Of a stretch of 46,032 bases of DNA, positions 24,167 through 33,498 are shown piece by piece. The number at the start of each line of letters is the position of its first letter. Within the stretch, counting starts at the first letter, position 1. The DNA is from Cognataquiflexum nitidum (GTDB taxonomy: Bacteria > Bacteroidota > Bacteroidia > Cytophagales > Cyclobacteriaceae). Made by a program: the position numbers and the translations under genes. A model generated the notes under the pieces. It was not told the origin of the DNA. It ran no database searches and was given only the letters and a program-made list of their open reading frames with translations. The DNA lies in NCBI RefSeq assembly GCF_022538055.1, contig NZ_JAKZAM010000037.1, positions 1 to 46,032 of the forward strand, read 5' to 3'.

Positions 24167-26005
24167 ATGTGCGCTGAATTAATTCATAAAGGTTTTGAAA
24201 AGGCAGCCTTAAGTTATCCAAACCACTTTGCCGTTATTTTTGGAAATGAAAAAATCACGTATGCCCAGTTGGATAGGGAAGCCGAATCAGTTGCAAACCA
24301 CTTAAATCAAGCTGCAAAAGGGGAAAGAATAATTGGGGTTTGTTCAAAAAAATCTATTCAAACAATTATTCATTTATTGGCAATTTTAAAATCAGGCAAA
24401 GCTTTTATGCCAATTGATCCTGATTATCCTATTGAAAGGCAAAAGTACATGATTGAAATTTCAGGATTGAAAATCATGATGGATGATGGTACTTATTCCA
24501 AACATTGGAAAGGACTGGGTCTTGTTTCTCATGGTGAATTGTCCTCTTTGTTGCCCCATAATACTCAAACAATTGATTTTGATACAGCTGTAGTTTTGTT
24601 TACATCTGGGAGCACCGGTAATCCCAAAGGTGTGGTTTTAGGTCATAAAGGATTGTGTAATAACATTGGCTTCCAATGTAAATATCCTTGGAACAGTTGT
24701 GGGGTTAAGACCCTTCAATATGCCCACTTGGCATTTGATGGGGCTATTTTGGAAATTTTTTCATCATTATGGTCAGGAGGGGAATTACATTTGATTGATG
24801 AAGAAAAACGTCTTGATAACTTAGGATTACTTGAATACCTTATCCAAAACAAAATCAATCGGGTTTTTTTACCAAATGTCGCACTTCAAACTTTGATTGA
24901 AGAATCTTTGGAACTTTCCTGCTTTCCGCTAAGCTTGACTGAAATTACTACAGCCGGTGAAGTGCTTAAGATTACAGACAAAATCAGACGTTTTTTTAAG
25001 AACCTTCCTGAAACTGTTTTAAAAAATGCATATGGCCCAACAGAGGCATCCGTCTGTGTAACAGAACTGGTTCTGGAAGGTGATCCCTTTCTATGGGAAG
25101 AAATTCCTTCCATTGGGAGTAAAATAGAAGGAGTAGAACTTTGGGTTTTAAACGGTGATCTATTCCCTGTCAAAGAAGGGGAAGTGGGAGATTTATATAT
25201 TTCAGGAGAATGTTTGGCCAAAGGTTATATAAACAGAAAGGATCTTTCTGATGAAAAATTTTTCTATTGGGAATCTCCAAAGGAAGAAATCATTAGAATT
25301 TACCATACCGGAGATTTAGCTATTAAAGATAAGGAGGGTACATACAGATTCAAAGGAAGAAAAGATGATCAAGTCAAAATAAGAGGCAATCGGGTAGAGT
25401 TGGGGGAGGTTGAAATAGCCCTTTCAAAAATCCCGGGAATAAAGCAGGCCGTGGTAAAACCACAAATTGATAAATTTGGACAGAAATTTCTTTCTGGATA
25501 CTTGGAAACAGGGTTTGTAGGAGCTTTGGATTTGTTTTTTGTCAAAAAGCAACTCAAAGAGATATTGCCTGATTATATGATTCCTGATTTCATGATGGAA
25601 GTAGAAAAGATGCCTAAAACCAGTTCTGGTAAAATTGACAAACAAGCACTTCCAAAACCGGAATACAAGAGACCCGAATGGGCAGGAACTTTGGTACTTC
25701 CCGTTACACCTGTTGAAAAAAACATTTTAAATATCCTTAAGGAGATATTGTTTCATAATGAGCTTAGTGTAACAGATAATTTCTTTGAGTTTGGTGGCAA
25801 TTCAATTAAAGCCCAAAATGCTATCGCCCAATTACGGAAACAGTATAATTATAAAATCTCAATTGCAGGTTTTTTCCAAAATCCCACGTCTAGGTTATTA
25901 TCTGAATATTTATTAAAAGAAAAAAACACCATAGAGTCAGATTTGATTTTTTTTGAAAAAAAAGAATCGTCCTTGTTTGGAATAACCCGTGGAGCTATTG
26001 TCTAA
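24167..26005 (+). CDS. Free-standing NRPS adenylation-carrier didomain (A-PCP)
   Basis: A 612-residue protein that activates an amino acid with ATP and loads it on its own carrier domain. A domain about 1-500: LFTSGSTGNPKG (A3), AFDGAILEIF (A4), LKNAYGPTEASV (A5), YHTGDL (A7), GRKDDQVKIRGNRVELGE (A8) and PKTSSGKIDKQALP (A10 lysine). PCP: FFEFGGNSIKAQ with phosphopantetheine serine S546. A manual reading of the ten specificity positions gives DGLFTAAVCK. Its last five positions are seen in aromatic-amino-acid codes, but no confident substrate follows. There is no condensation or termination domain; a 35-residue tail follows the PCP. It is closely related to the A-PCP part of the next protein (both have FLPNV and RGNRVELGE), so local duplication is likely. 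Confidence 0.93.
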   Translation: MCAELIHKGFEKAALSYPNHFAVIFGNEKITYAQLDREAESVANHLNQAAKGERIIGVCSKKSIQTIIHLLAILKSGKAFMPIDPDYPIERQKYMIEISGLKIMMDDGTYSKHWKGLGLVSHGELSSLLPHNTQTIDFDTAVVLFTSGSTGNPKGVVLGHKGLCNNIGFQCKYPWNSCGVKTLQYAHLAFDGAILEIFSSLWSGGELHLIDEEKRLDNLGLLEYLIQNKINRVFLPNVALQTLIEESLELSCFPLSLTEITTAGEVLKITDKIRRFFKNLPETVLKNAYGPTEASVCVTELVLEGDPFLWEEIPSIGSKIEGVELWVLNGDLFPVKEGEVGDLYISGECLAKGYINRKDLSDEKFFYWESPKEEIIRIYHTGDLAIKDKEGTYRFKGRKDDQVKIRGNRVELGEVEIALSKIPGIKQAVVKPQIDKFGQKFLSGYLETGFVGALDLFFVKKQLKEILPDYMIPDFMMEVEKMPKTSSGKIDKQALPKPEYKRPEWAGTLVLPVTPVEKNILNILKEILFHNELSVTDNFFEFGGNSIKAQNAIAQLRKQYNYKISIAGFFQNPTSRLLSEYLLKEKNTIESDLIFFEKKESSLFGITRGAIV

Positions 26006-26659
26006 AAGTATTATGATCTTCTTTTATCTTATTAACCATTACAAAATATGTTAGTATCTAAAAATAATTCGCATAAAAATCTATCACATCTATGTTAATT
26101 TAAATTAACTCGAAGTAATATCATGTAAATGCCTGGGTAAGGAAATAGATATCATAAAAATAGAAGGTGGAGGTTACATTATCGGACAAAATCTTGTTCG
26201 GATTTATTCCCAAACATTCTGGTGACTACTCCAAAATCCCAGTTTTAAAGAATTATTCCCTAACTCCTGACAAGGTTGAAGGACTCTGAATGTTGCCTAA
26301 CTTCAATAACCTGTTGTTCTGAGTGTTAAGTTTATTTTGATTTAAACTTTTGATGATCGTAATGATAAAAAGTATAAATCGGTTTGATTAATAAGAAAAT
26401 TTAGAAAAAAATTTAGATTTTTGAACTAATTTTAAAAAAGATTATTGATTCATGTGGATTAGATGTACTCGCGCTATTGTTTTGTTAGAGATTGGTATAT
26501 AAAAATTTAGAAAAATCTATAATACTAAATTAAACAAATAAGTCTGTTTAGAATACAAAAAAAAATATTTTACATACAAAAAATTGCATTTAAACAAAAA
26601 AATTATATTTTCGCTTTTGCAATTACATAAAGTGCCGGAAAAAAAATTGATTATTTTTA
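26006..26659. other. AT-rich spacer inside the NRPS/PKS cluster
   Basis: A 654-base gap between the first and second assembly-line genes, which is long for a single operon. No gene was found. The sequence is extremely AT-rich near 26390-26620. A promoter-like pair lies at its end (separate entry), so the second and third genes may be transcribed on their own. Confidence 0.5.
26584..26613 (+). promoter_or_regulatory. Candidate promoter of the NRPS/PKS gene
   Basis: TTG at 26584-26586, then exactly 19 bases, then TATTTTCG at 26606-26613. The latter matches the Bacteroidota -7 box TAnnTTTG with one mismatch. The predicted start would leave a leader of about 40 bases before the ATG at 26660. Confidence 0.35.
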
Positions 26660-29600
26660 ATGAATGGAAATATGTCTGAAATAGGAAGTTTAATAGAGCT
26701 TTTTAAGCTAAAGGCGAGGGAAAACCCGAAGCAAACAGCTGTCGTTTTTGATAAGTCTTCAGCCACCTTTTCTGAATTGGATTTGCTTTCAGACAAATTG
26801 GCAATTGAAATCGTTCAACGGTCAACAAACCAACAAATCATTGGAATAAGTACGACGCGTTCAATTTCTATGATTGTAGGGGTTCTTGCAATATTAAAAG
26901 CAGGAAAAACCTATATGCCTATAGACCCTACTTATCCAAAAGAAAGGCATGAAAATATGCTTGAAATTTCTGAGGCTAATACCATTTTGGCGGATGATTC
27001 AGAAAAAGACTTTTGGGTAACACTGGGACTCAATGTGATAACCTATCAATCGAATTCAACGAATAGTTCAATTAAGCTTCCCTCAGCTAACCAAGAGGTA
27101 TATGCTGTTTTCTTTACATCGGGTTCTACCGGGAAACCCAAAGGTGTAATGGTTACAATGCAAGGGGGCCTTGAGTTGATACAATATAAACTAAAAACTT
27201 CACGGGCTGCAGGTGTTGGCATAAAGACGCTTCAATTTTGCCATTTAGGATTTGATATCTCAGTCAAAGAGATTTTTGTTTCTCTTTGTTCAGGAGGTGA
27301 ACTTCACCTAATCGAAGAGAAAAATAGGTTAGATGCCTATTTTATGGTCAATTATGTACAAGAACAAGGAATCAATACCCTATTCCTACCAAATGTTTCG
27401 CTACAGTATTTTACCAATACCGCAGTGGTATCTGGAATTTTCCCTTCTAGTCTAATTGAGGTCAACACAGGTGGGGAGCAATTACAAATTACCCCACATG
27501 TAAGGGAATTTTTTAAAAATATCCCTGGTGCCATTCTTAAAAATAATTATGGTCCTACCGAAGCATCTATGTGGGCTTCCGAACTTGACCTACAGGGGAA
27601 TCCGGATTTATGGGAAGAGATTCCTTCTATAGGTAAACCAATGCCGGGATATGGTTTTGTTATCCTTGACAATACCATGCAGCCTGTAGCACCTGGTCAA
27701 ATAGGTGAATTGCATATCTATGGCAATTGCCTTGCAAAAGGCTACCTTAACAGGGAGGACTTGACCCTGACCCGATTTGTCCATTGGGAAAGTCCCGAAG
27801 GCCAAGTCATAAGGGTTTACAAAACAGGAGATTTGGTTCAATTGACTCAAAATGATCAATATTATTTCCATGGAAGAGAAGATGACCAGATCAAAATCAG
27901 AGGCAACAGGGTAGAATTGGGAGAAATAGAATCTGCCCTAGTCAACCTTCCCAATATCAAACATGCTATTGTAAAGTTAGATACCGACCCCGCTGGGATA
28001 AAATACCTTTGCGGCTATGTCCTATTTACCGACCCCACTAAAAATGACCTTTCAGCTATTAAAAATATGCTCAAGGCAAAGGTTCCGGAGTATATGGTTC
28101 CTGATTATATTTTGGCAGTAGATGAATTTCCAAAAACCAGCTCTGGAAAAGTTGATAAAAAAGCACTTCCTAAGCCTCAAAACGTGCGGCCTGTATGGGC
28201 TGAATCTTATGTTGCCCCTACAAGTCACCTAGAGAAGAAAATCACTCCAATTGTTACTGGCATCCTAAATTACAATAAGGTAAGTATCTATGACAATTTT
28301 TTCGAGTTGGGAGGCAATTCATTGAAAGCCCAAAAAGTGGTTTCTGAATTGAGACAACAACTGGGATTGGAACTCCCAATAATTAAGCTCTACCAAGTAC
28401 CCACCATTTCCCAAATAGCAGCTTTTTTTGGACAAGAAAGTGCTACTAAGAATAAAAGAACAAATATTTCCACCAAAAAGTCTAAGGAAAGGGAAGTCGC
28501 AATCATCGGAATGTCACTACGGTTCCCTGGAGCAAATTCTCCCGAGGAGTTTTTGGAAGTCCTGCAAGAAGGGAAAGAAACCATCAGATTTTTCAAACCT
28601 GAAGAATTGGATCCTTTTATTCCGGAGTCTGTTAAGCAAAGCCCATATTTTGTTGGGGCAAGAGGGATTATTGATGGCTATGATTCTTTTGATGCCAATT
28701 TCTTTGGACTAAATCCAAAAGTGGCAGCCATAGCAGACCCTCAACTCCGTAAATTTCTGGAAGTTTGTCATGAATTATTGGAAAAGACAGGGCTTCGTAA
28801 ATCTGATGAAGCACTGCCCATTGGAGTATATGCAGGCTGTAGCCCAAATACATACCTTTGGCATAACCTTTCATCCCATAAAGAATTGTTGGATTCTTAT
28901 GGGGATTTTTTGGTTAATTCTCTCAATGAAAAAGATTACTTGGCTACGCGTACAGCATACCATTTAAACTTGACTGGCCCTGCCATAAGTGTGCATTCAG
29001 CTTGTTCCACTGCATTATTGGCGGTCTCTGAGGCAGTTGCTGCCATCCGTCAGGGTAAATGCGATATTGCCATTGCAGGGGCTTCAAGTATCAAATCTCC
29101 GGCAAAAAGTGGACACCTATTTGATGATGGCTCGGTAAATAGTAAAGATGGTCATGTTCTATCTTTTGATGATGGAGCTTCCGGAACGGTGTTCAGTGAT
29201 GGCGTGGGTGCTGTATTGTTAAAAGATTATGAGTCCGCCATAGCAGACGGTGACACCATTTATGCAATTGTCAAAGGAATTGGGGTAAATAATGATGGGG
29301 GTGAAAAAGGAAGTTTTTCTGCACCAAGTGCTTCAGGACAGGCGGGTGCTATCATGGCTGCTATTGAAGATGCGGGGATTGAATCTGAGCGTATCGGCTA
29401 TGTGGAAGCCCATGCCACAGCCACACCAATAGGTGATCCGATTGAAATAGAAGGTTTAAAAATGGCATTTGGAGCCACAAATAATTCTCATTTTTGTGCT
29501 TTGGGAAGTGTCAAAAGTAATATAGGACACCTTAATGCTGCTGCGGGGATTGCAGGATTGTTTAGGTCAATATTGACTTTACAAGAGAAAAAATTCTTCC

Positions 29601-32600
29601 CTCAAGTCCATTTCAATCAACTCAATAAAAGAATTCAAATTGAAAACTCTCCGTTTTTTATCCCACAAGCAAATCAAAAATGGCATCAGGAAGGAAAAAG
29701 ATATGCAGGAATAAGTTCCTTTGGAGTAGGGGGTACCAATGTCCACTTGATTTTGGAAGAATTTTATCCAGTTGAGGAAAAAGTCGATGAACCTTCAGAA
29801 CATACGGCATACTTGATTCCTTGGTCTGCCAAATCTACAGAAAGTGTGGCGGGATATGCCCTTAAGCTCCAAAATTTCATTTCCAAAAATGACCAATACC
29901 TACTTGCTTCACTCCAATCTACTTTGGTTCATTATCGAAATAACCATGCGTATCGTGGGTTTATTACAGTAAAAAACAGAGAAGAGTTGATACATAAGCT
30001 GTCAATTTTTCAGCCAAAAGACAAGGTCAACCTTCAAAATCATGAAATGGCTTTCTTGTTTCCCGGACAAGGGGCTCAATATCTTCATATGGGGCGGGGA
30101 TTGTATGAGGCTTTTCCGGAGTTTCGAAATGCCTTGGATGCATGTCATTTAATATTAGAAGCGGAGATTGGACTTTCTATTCTCGATATTCTGTTTCCTT
30201 TGGTTACCGATGAAGCTGCAGAAGTTGTTTTGAGGAATACCCAAAATACCCAACCTGCCATTTTTGCAATAGAATACGCACTTGCAAAAACTTGGATTTC
30301 TTTTGGAATTCAACCTGTTTTGCTGTGTGGACATAGTATAGGCGAATTTGTTGCTGCTCATTTGGCAGGAATCATGGGATTGGAAGAGGCACTCAGACTC
30401 GTTGCATTAAGGGGTCGGCTGATCTCAAACCTTCCTGCCGGAAAAATGCTTTCTGTTCGTGCAACGGAGGAAGAAATTCGGTTTTTACTTCCAAAAGAAC
30501 TTGACATAGCAGGAATAAATGCAGCCAATCAATGTGTCTTATCCGGGGAAGAAAGAGACATTCAGGCTTTTGCTGATCTCTTGGAAACGAAAGACATCGC
30601 ATCAAAAGTACTTAAAACCAGCCATGCATTTCATTCCTACATGATGGATCCAATTTTGGAGGAGTTTGAAAAGATTGTTGGTTCTATACGTCTTCAAAAG
30701 CCCCGAATTCCAATAGTATCTACGGTGACCGGTACTTTCTTAACCGACGATGAAGCCATGAATCCAGCCTATTGGACTAGTCAATTAAGACAGGCTGTTC
30801 GCTTCCATGATGCCACAAAAACACTTTTGGAATTGGATCTTCCGCTTGCATTTTTGGAGGTTGGTCCGGGTAATGTCTTGACTTCCCTGATCCGACAAGC
30901 GCCTTCTGCCAAAGGAAGAGAGTTGTTTACGAGTATAATTTTCCAATCGCAAATACCCGAGTTTGAGTATTTCTTACAGCAAGTCGGCGTGATTTGGCAA
31001 AAAGGAATTAAAATCAATTTAGATCAAATAGTTCCGAATTTTGGATCTGATCATAAAGTGCCTACTTACAGTTTTAAAACCGATAGGGTTTGGATGGATC
31101 CAAAAAACCTTCCCCTCCCAAAAGTTTCTAAACCTCAGGATTCTGAAGCACCGATAAGTACAAATAATTTTTCATCACTTGAAGATATTAAAGCAAAAAA
31201 CATGATTTCAAGATTAACTTTGATCAAAGAGAAAATTGTATCCATCATTAGGCATACAACCGGAATGGAAGTAACTGACGAGAATGCTTCTTTCATAGAA
31301 CTTGGGTTTGATTCACTTTTGCTGACCCAATTGGCTTCTAGACTTAAACAGGAATTCAAATTAAATATTTCATTTAGACAGCTGAGTGAGACTTTAGCCA
31401 GCCTAAATGACTTGGCAACATATTTTGATTCCAACCTTCCAAAAGAGCAATTCCAACCAATTGAGGAGAGCCCTTCGGTAAAGGCAAGTAATTCCCTGAC
31501 TGCCCCGCATGATTATATTCCAAATCCTACGGCTGTCTCTGAAATGATAAAAAGCAGTACAGGAGCTTCTTCCGTAGAAAATTCTCACCAAATTGCCCAG
31601 ACAGGGATTTCAGGCTTGATTCAAAAACAGCTGGAATTGATGTCCCTGCAAATGCAGATGCTTTCACAGATTGGGTCGGGAGCTGCTTTGTCAGGAGGAC
31701 ATACAGATTTAGAGCCTATTCAAAAAGCTAAAAACATTGCCCAACCCGAAACTTCCAAAGCCCATTTGCATGCACCGCCAAAAGATGCCCTAAAGACCTT
31801 TGGAGCCATGGCAAAGATTGAAAAGGTGGTAACAAATATGACGGAAGACCAGCAGGTATTCCTGAAAGACCTTATTCAAAAATTCAACAAAAAAACTGCG
31901 AAAAGCAAGGCCTATACCCAACTTCACCGTAAACATATGGCCGACCCCAGGGTAGTGTCAGGATTCAAACCAAATACAAAAGAAATTACATATTCCCTTG
32001 TTGTAGACAAGTCCAAAGGTAGTAAAATATGGGATATAGACGGGAATGAGTACCTAGATGTACTGAACGGTTTTGGTGCCATCCTTTTTGGACATAATCC
32101 GGATTTTGTTCAGAAAGCTGTAATGGAACAATTGGAGAAAGGCTATGAAATAGGGCCTCAGCACGTATTGGCTGGGGAAGTTTCTCAGTTAATCTGTGAG
32201 TTAACGGGCCATGAAAGAGCTGCATTATGTAATACAGGGTCAGAAGCTGTCATGGCTGCTTTGAGAATAGCGAGGACCGTAACGGGACGTAATCTGGTTG
32301 TGTCTTTCAATAATTCTTACCACGGCACCTTTGATGAAGTTATCGTGCGTGGAGGAAACAACCAAACATCCTATCCTGCTGCCGCCGGCATTTTGCCTTC
32401 CCAGGTAGAAAATCTTTTGGTCTTGGATTATGGAACAGAGGAATCACTTGAAATCCTCCGCCAAAAGAAAGATGAACTTGCGGCAATTCTTGTAGAACCG
32501 GTACAAAGCAGAAGACCTGAGTTTCAGCCTGTCGAATTTTTAAAGGAAATACGTAAAATTGCCACTGAAAGTGGTTCGGTTCTGATTTTCGATGAAGTTA

Positions 32601-33337
32601 TTACAGGCTTTAGAACACACTTGAAAGGAACTCAAGGGCTATTCGGAATCAAGGCGGACATAGGAACTTACGGTAAAGTTATCGGAGGTGGGCTTCCTAT
32701 TGGAGCACTTGCAGGTTCTGCGGAATTCATGGACGCTCTAGATGGTGGATATTGGCAATTTGGAGATGATTCTATGCCTGAGGCTGGTGTTACATATTTT
32801 GCAGGAACCTTTGTACGACATCCCTTGGCTTTGGCAGCAGCAAAGGCTTCCTTGGAGTATTTCAAAAAAGATAACGGTGCTATCCATGCGGATTTGAAGC
32901 AGAAGACCGACCGAATAGCCCATTCTTTGGATAGTTATTTCGTAGAAATGGGATTACCGTTTTATATAGCCCATTTTGGTTCTCTTTGGAAATTGAAATA
33001 CCATCAAGAACTACCTTATACCGATTTGATATTTATTATGCTCCGTGAAAGGGGAATACATATTTATGACGGGTTTCCTTGCTATTTGACTACACAAATA
33101 ACCGAATCCGACGTAGACTTAATTATTACAAAATTCAAAGAGGTAATTGGTGAATTGCTTCAGGTAGGATTCTATGGAGGAAGCAAAACTATTTCATCCT
33201 CAATTCCAATAAGCACAGGCTTTTCTCAGCCCCCTGTGCCTGGTGCACGATTAGGTAAGGATGAGTATGGAAATCCTGCATGGTTTTTAAAAGATGAACA
33301 TAATCCAAATAAATTTGTCAAACTCGAAGTGGATTAG
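26660..33337 (+). CDS. Hybrid NRPS/PKS: A-PCP-KS-AT-ACP-aminotransferase
   Basis: A 2225-residue assembly-line protein. A domain (1-515): FTSGSTGKPKG, NNYGPTEASMW, PKTSSGKVDKKALP; specificity positions read DIKFNGNMWK, which I cannot assign. PCP: ELGGNSLKAQ, S554. KS (about 612-1035): SACSTALLA with C782, YVEAHATATPIGDP and KSNIGHLNAAAG, so the Cys-His-His set is complete. AT (about 1135-1430): GHSIGE with S1226, and HAFH at 1322-1325, the pattern of malonyl-specific ATs. ACP: GFDSLL, S1552. Class III PLP aminotransferase (about 1755-2160): IFDEVITGFR and YGKVIGGGLP with K2006. No KR, DH or ER, so the beta-keto group should be transaminated to an amine, as in mycosubtilin and microcystin synthetases. 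The C-terminal VPGARLGKDEYGNPAWF is a linker typical before a condensation domain; that domain opens the next protein. ATG at 26672 is an alternative start. Confidence 0.95.
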   Translation: MNGNMSEIGSLIELFKLKARENPKQTAVVFDKSSATFSELDLLSDKLAIEIVQRSTNQQIIGISTTRSISMIVGVLAILKAGKTYMPIDPTYPKERHENMLEISEANTILADDSEKDFWVTLGLNVITYQSNSTNSSIKLPSANQEVYAVFFTSGSTGKPKGVMVTMQGGLELIQYKLKTSRAAGVGIKTLQFCHLGFDISVKEIFVSLCSGGELHLIEEKNRLDAYFMVNYVQEQGINTLFLPNVSLQYFTNTAVVSGIFPSSLIEVNTGGEQLQITPHVREFFKNIPGAILKNNYGPTEASMWASELDLQGNPDLWEEIPSIGKPMPGYGFVILDNTMQPVAPGQIGELHIYGNCLAKGYLNREDLTLTRFVHWESPEGQVIRVYKTGDLVQLTQNDQYYFHGREDDQIKIRGNRVELGEIESALVNLPNIKHAIVKLDTDPAGIKYLCGYVLFTDPTKNDLSAIKNMLKAKVPEYMVPDYILAVDEFPKTSSGKVDKKALPKPQNVRPVWAESYVAPTSHLEKKITPIVTGILNYNKVSIYDNFFELGGNSLKAQKVVSELRQQLGLELPIIKLYQVPTISQIAAFFGQESATKNKRTNISTKKSKEREVAIIGMSLRFPGANSPEEFLEVLQEGKETIRFFKPEELDPFIPESVKQSPYFVGARGIIDGYDSFDANFFGLNPKVAAIADPQLRKFLEVCHELLEKTGLRKSDEALPIGVYAGCSPNTYLWHNLSSHKELLDSYGDFLVNSLNEKDYLATRTAYHLNLTGPAISVHSACSTALLAVSEAVAAIRQGKCDIAIAGASSIKSPAKSGHLFDDGSVNSKDGHVLSFDDGASGTVFSDGVGAVLLKDYESAIADGDTIYAIVKGIGVNNDGGEKGSFSAPSASGQAGAIMAAIEDAGIESERIGYVEAHATATPIGDPIEIEGLKMAFGATNNSHFCALGSVKSNIGHLNAAAGIAGLFRSILTLQEKKFFPQVHFNQLNKRIQIENSPFFIPQANQKWHQEGKRYAGISSFGVGGTNVHLILEEFYPVEEKVDEPSEHTAYLIPWSAKSTESVAGYALKLQNFISKNDQYLLASLQSTLVHYRNNHAYRGFITVKNREELIHKLSIFQPKDKVNLQNHEMAFLFPGQGAQYLHMGRGLYEAFPEFRNALDACHLILEAEIGLSILDILFPLVTDEAAEVVLRNTQNTQPAIFAIEYALAKTWISFGIQPVLLCGHSIGEFVAAHLAGIMGLEEALRLVALRGRLISNLPAGKMLSVRATEEEIRFLLPKELDIAGINAANQCVLSGEERDIQAFADLLETKDIASKVLKTSHAFHSYMMDPILEEFEKIVGSIRLQKPRIPIVSTVTGTFLTDDEAMNPAYWTSQLRQAVRFHDATKTLLELDLPLAFLEVGPGNVLTSLIRQAPSAKGRELFTSIIFQSQIPEFEYFLQQVGVIWQKGIKINLDQIVPNFGSDHKVPTYSFKTDRVWMDPKNLPLPKVSKPQDSEAPISTNNFSSLEDIKAKNMISRLTLIKEKIVSIIRHTTGMEVTDENASFIELGFDSLLLTQLASRLKQEFKLNISFRQLSETLASLNDLATYFDSNLPKEQFQPIEESPSVKASNSLTAPHDYIPNPTAVSEMIKSSTGASSVENSHQIAQTGISGLIQKQLELMSLQMQMLSQIGSGAALSGGHTDLEPIQKAKNIAQPETSKAHLHAPPKDALKTFGAMAKIEKVVTNMTEDQQVFLKDLIQKFNKKTAKSKAYTQLHRKHMADPRVVSGFKPNTKEITYSLVVDKSKGSKIWDIDGNEYLDVLNGFGAILFGHNPDFVQKAVMEQLEKGYEIGPQHVLAGEVSQLICELTGHERAALCNTGSEAVMAALRIARTVTGRNLVVSFNNSYHGTFDEVIVRGGNNQTSYPAAAGILPSQVENLLVLDYGTEESLEILRQKKDELAAILVEPVQSRRPEFQPVEFLKEIRKIATESGSVLIFDEVITGFRTHLKGTQGLFGIKADIGTYGKVIGGGLPIGALAGSAEFMDALDGGYWQFGDDSMPEAGVTYFAGTFVRHPLALAAAKASLEYFKKDNGAIHADLKQKTDRIAHSLDSYFVEMGLPFYIAHFGSLWKLKYHQELPYTDLIFIMLRERGIHIYDGFPCYLTTQITESDVDLIITKFKEVIGELLQVGFYGGSKTISSSIPISTGFSQPPVPGARLGKDEYGNPAWFLKDEHNPNKFVKLEVD

Positions 33338-33498
33338 TAAACAGAAGCAATAAGTATTGAAAATATAAAAATCAGGAATTCATTCTGTTATTTATTTTAA
33401 ATAACAAGATAAATCCCAATTCATTCTTTTTCGTTGAGATTAATTTGACCTGAGAAAGGGTCAAATACTGAGCTTGATGAGAAAGGTAGTTGTACAAT

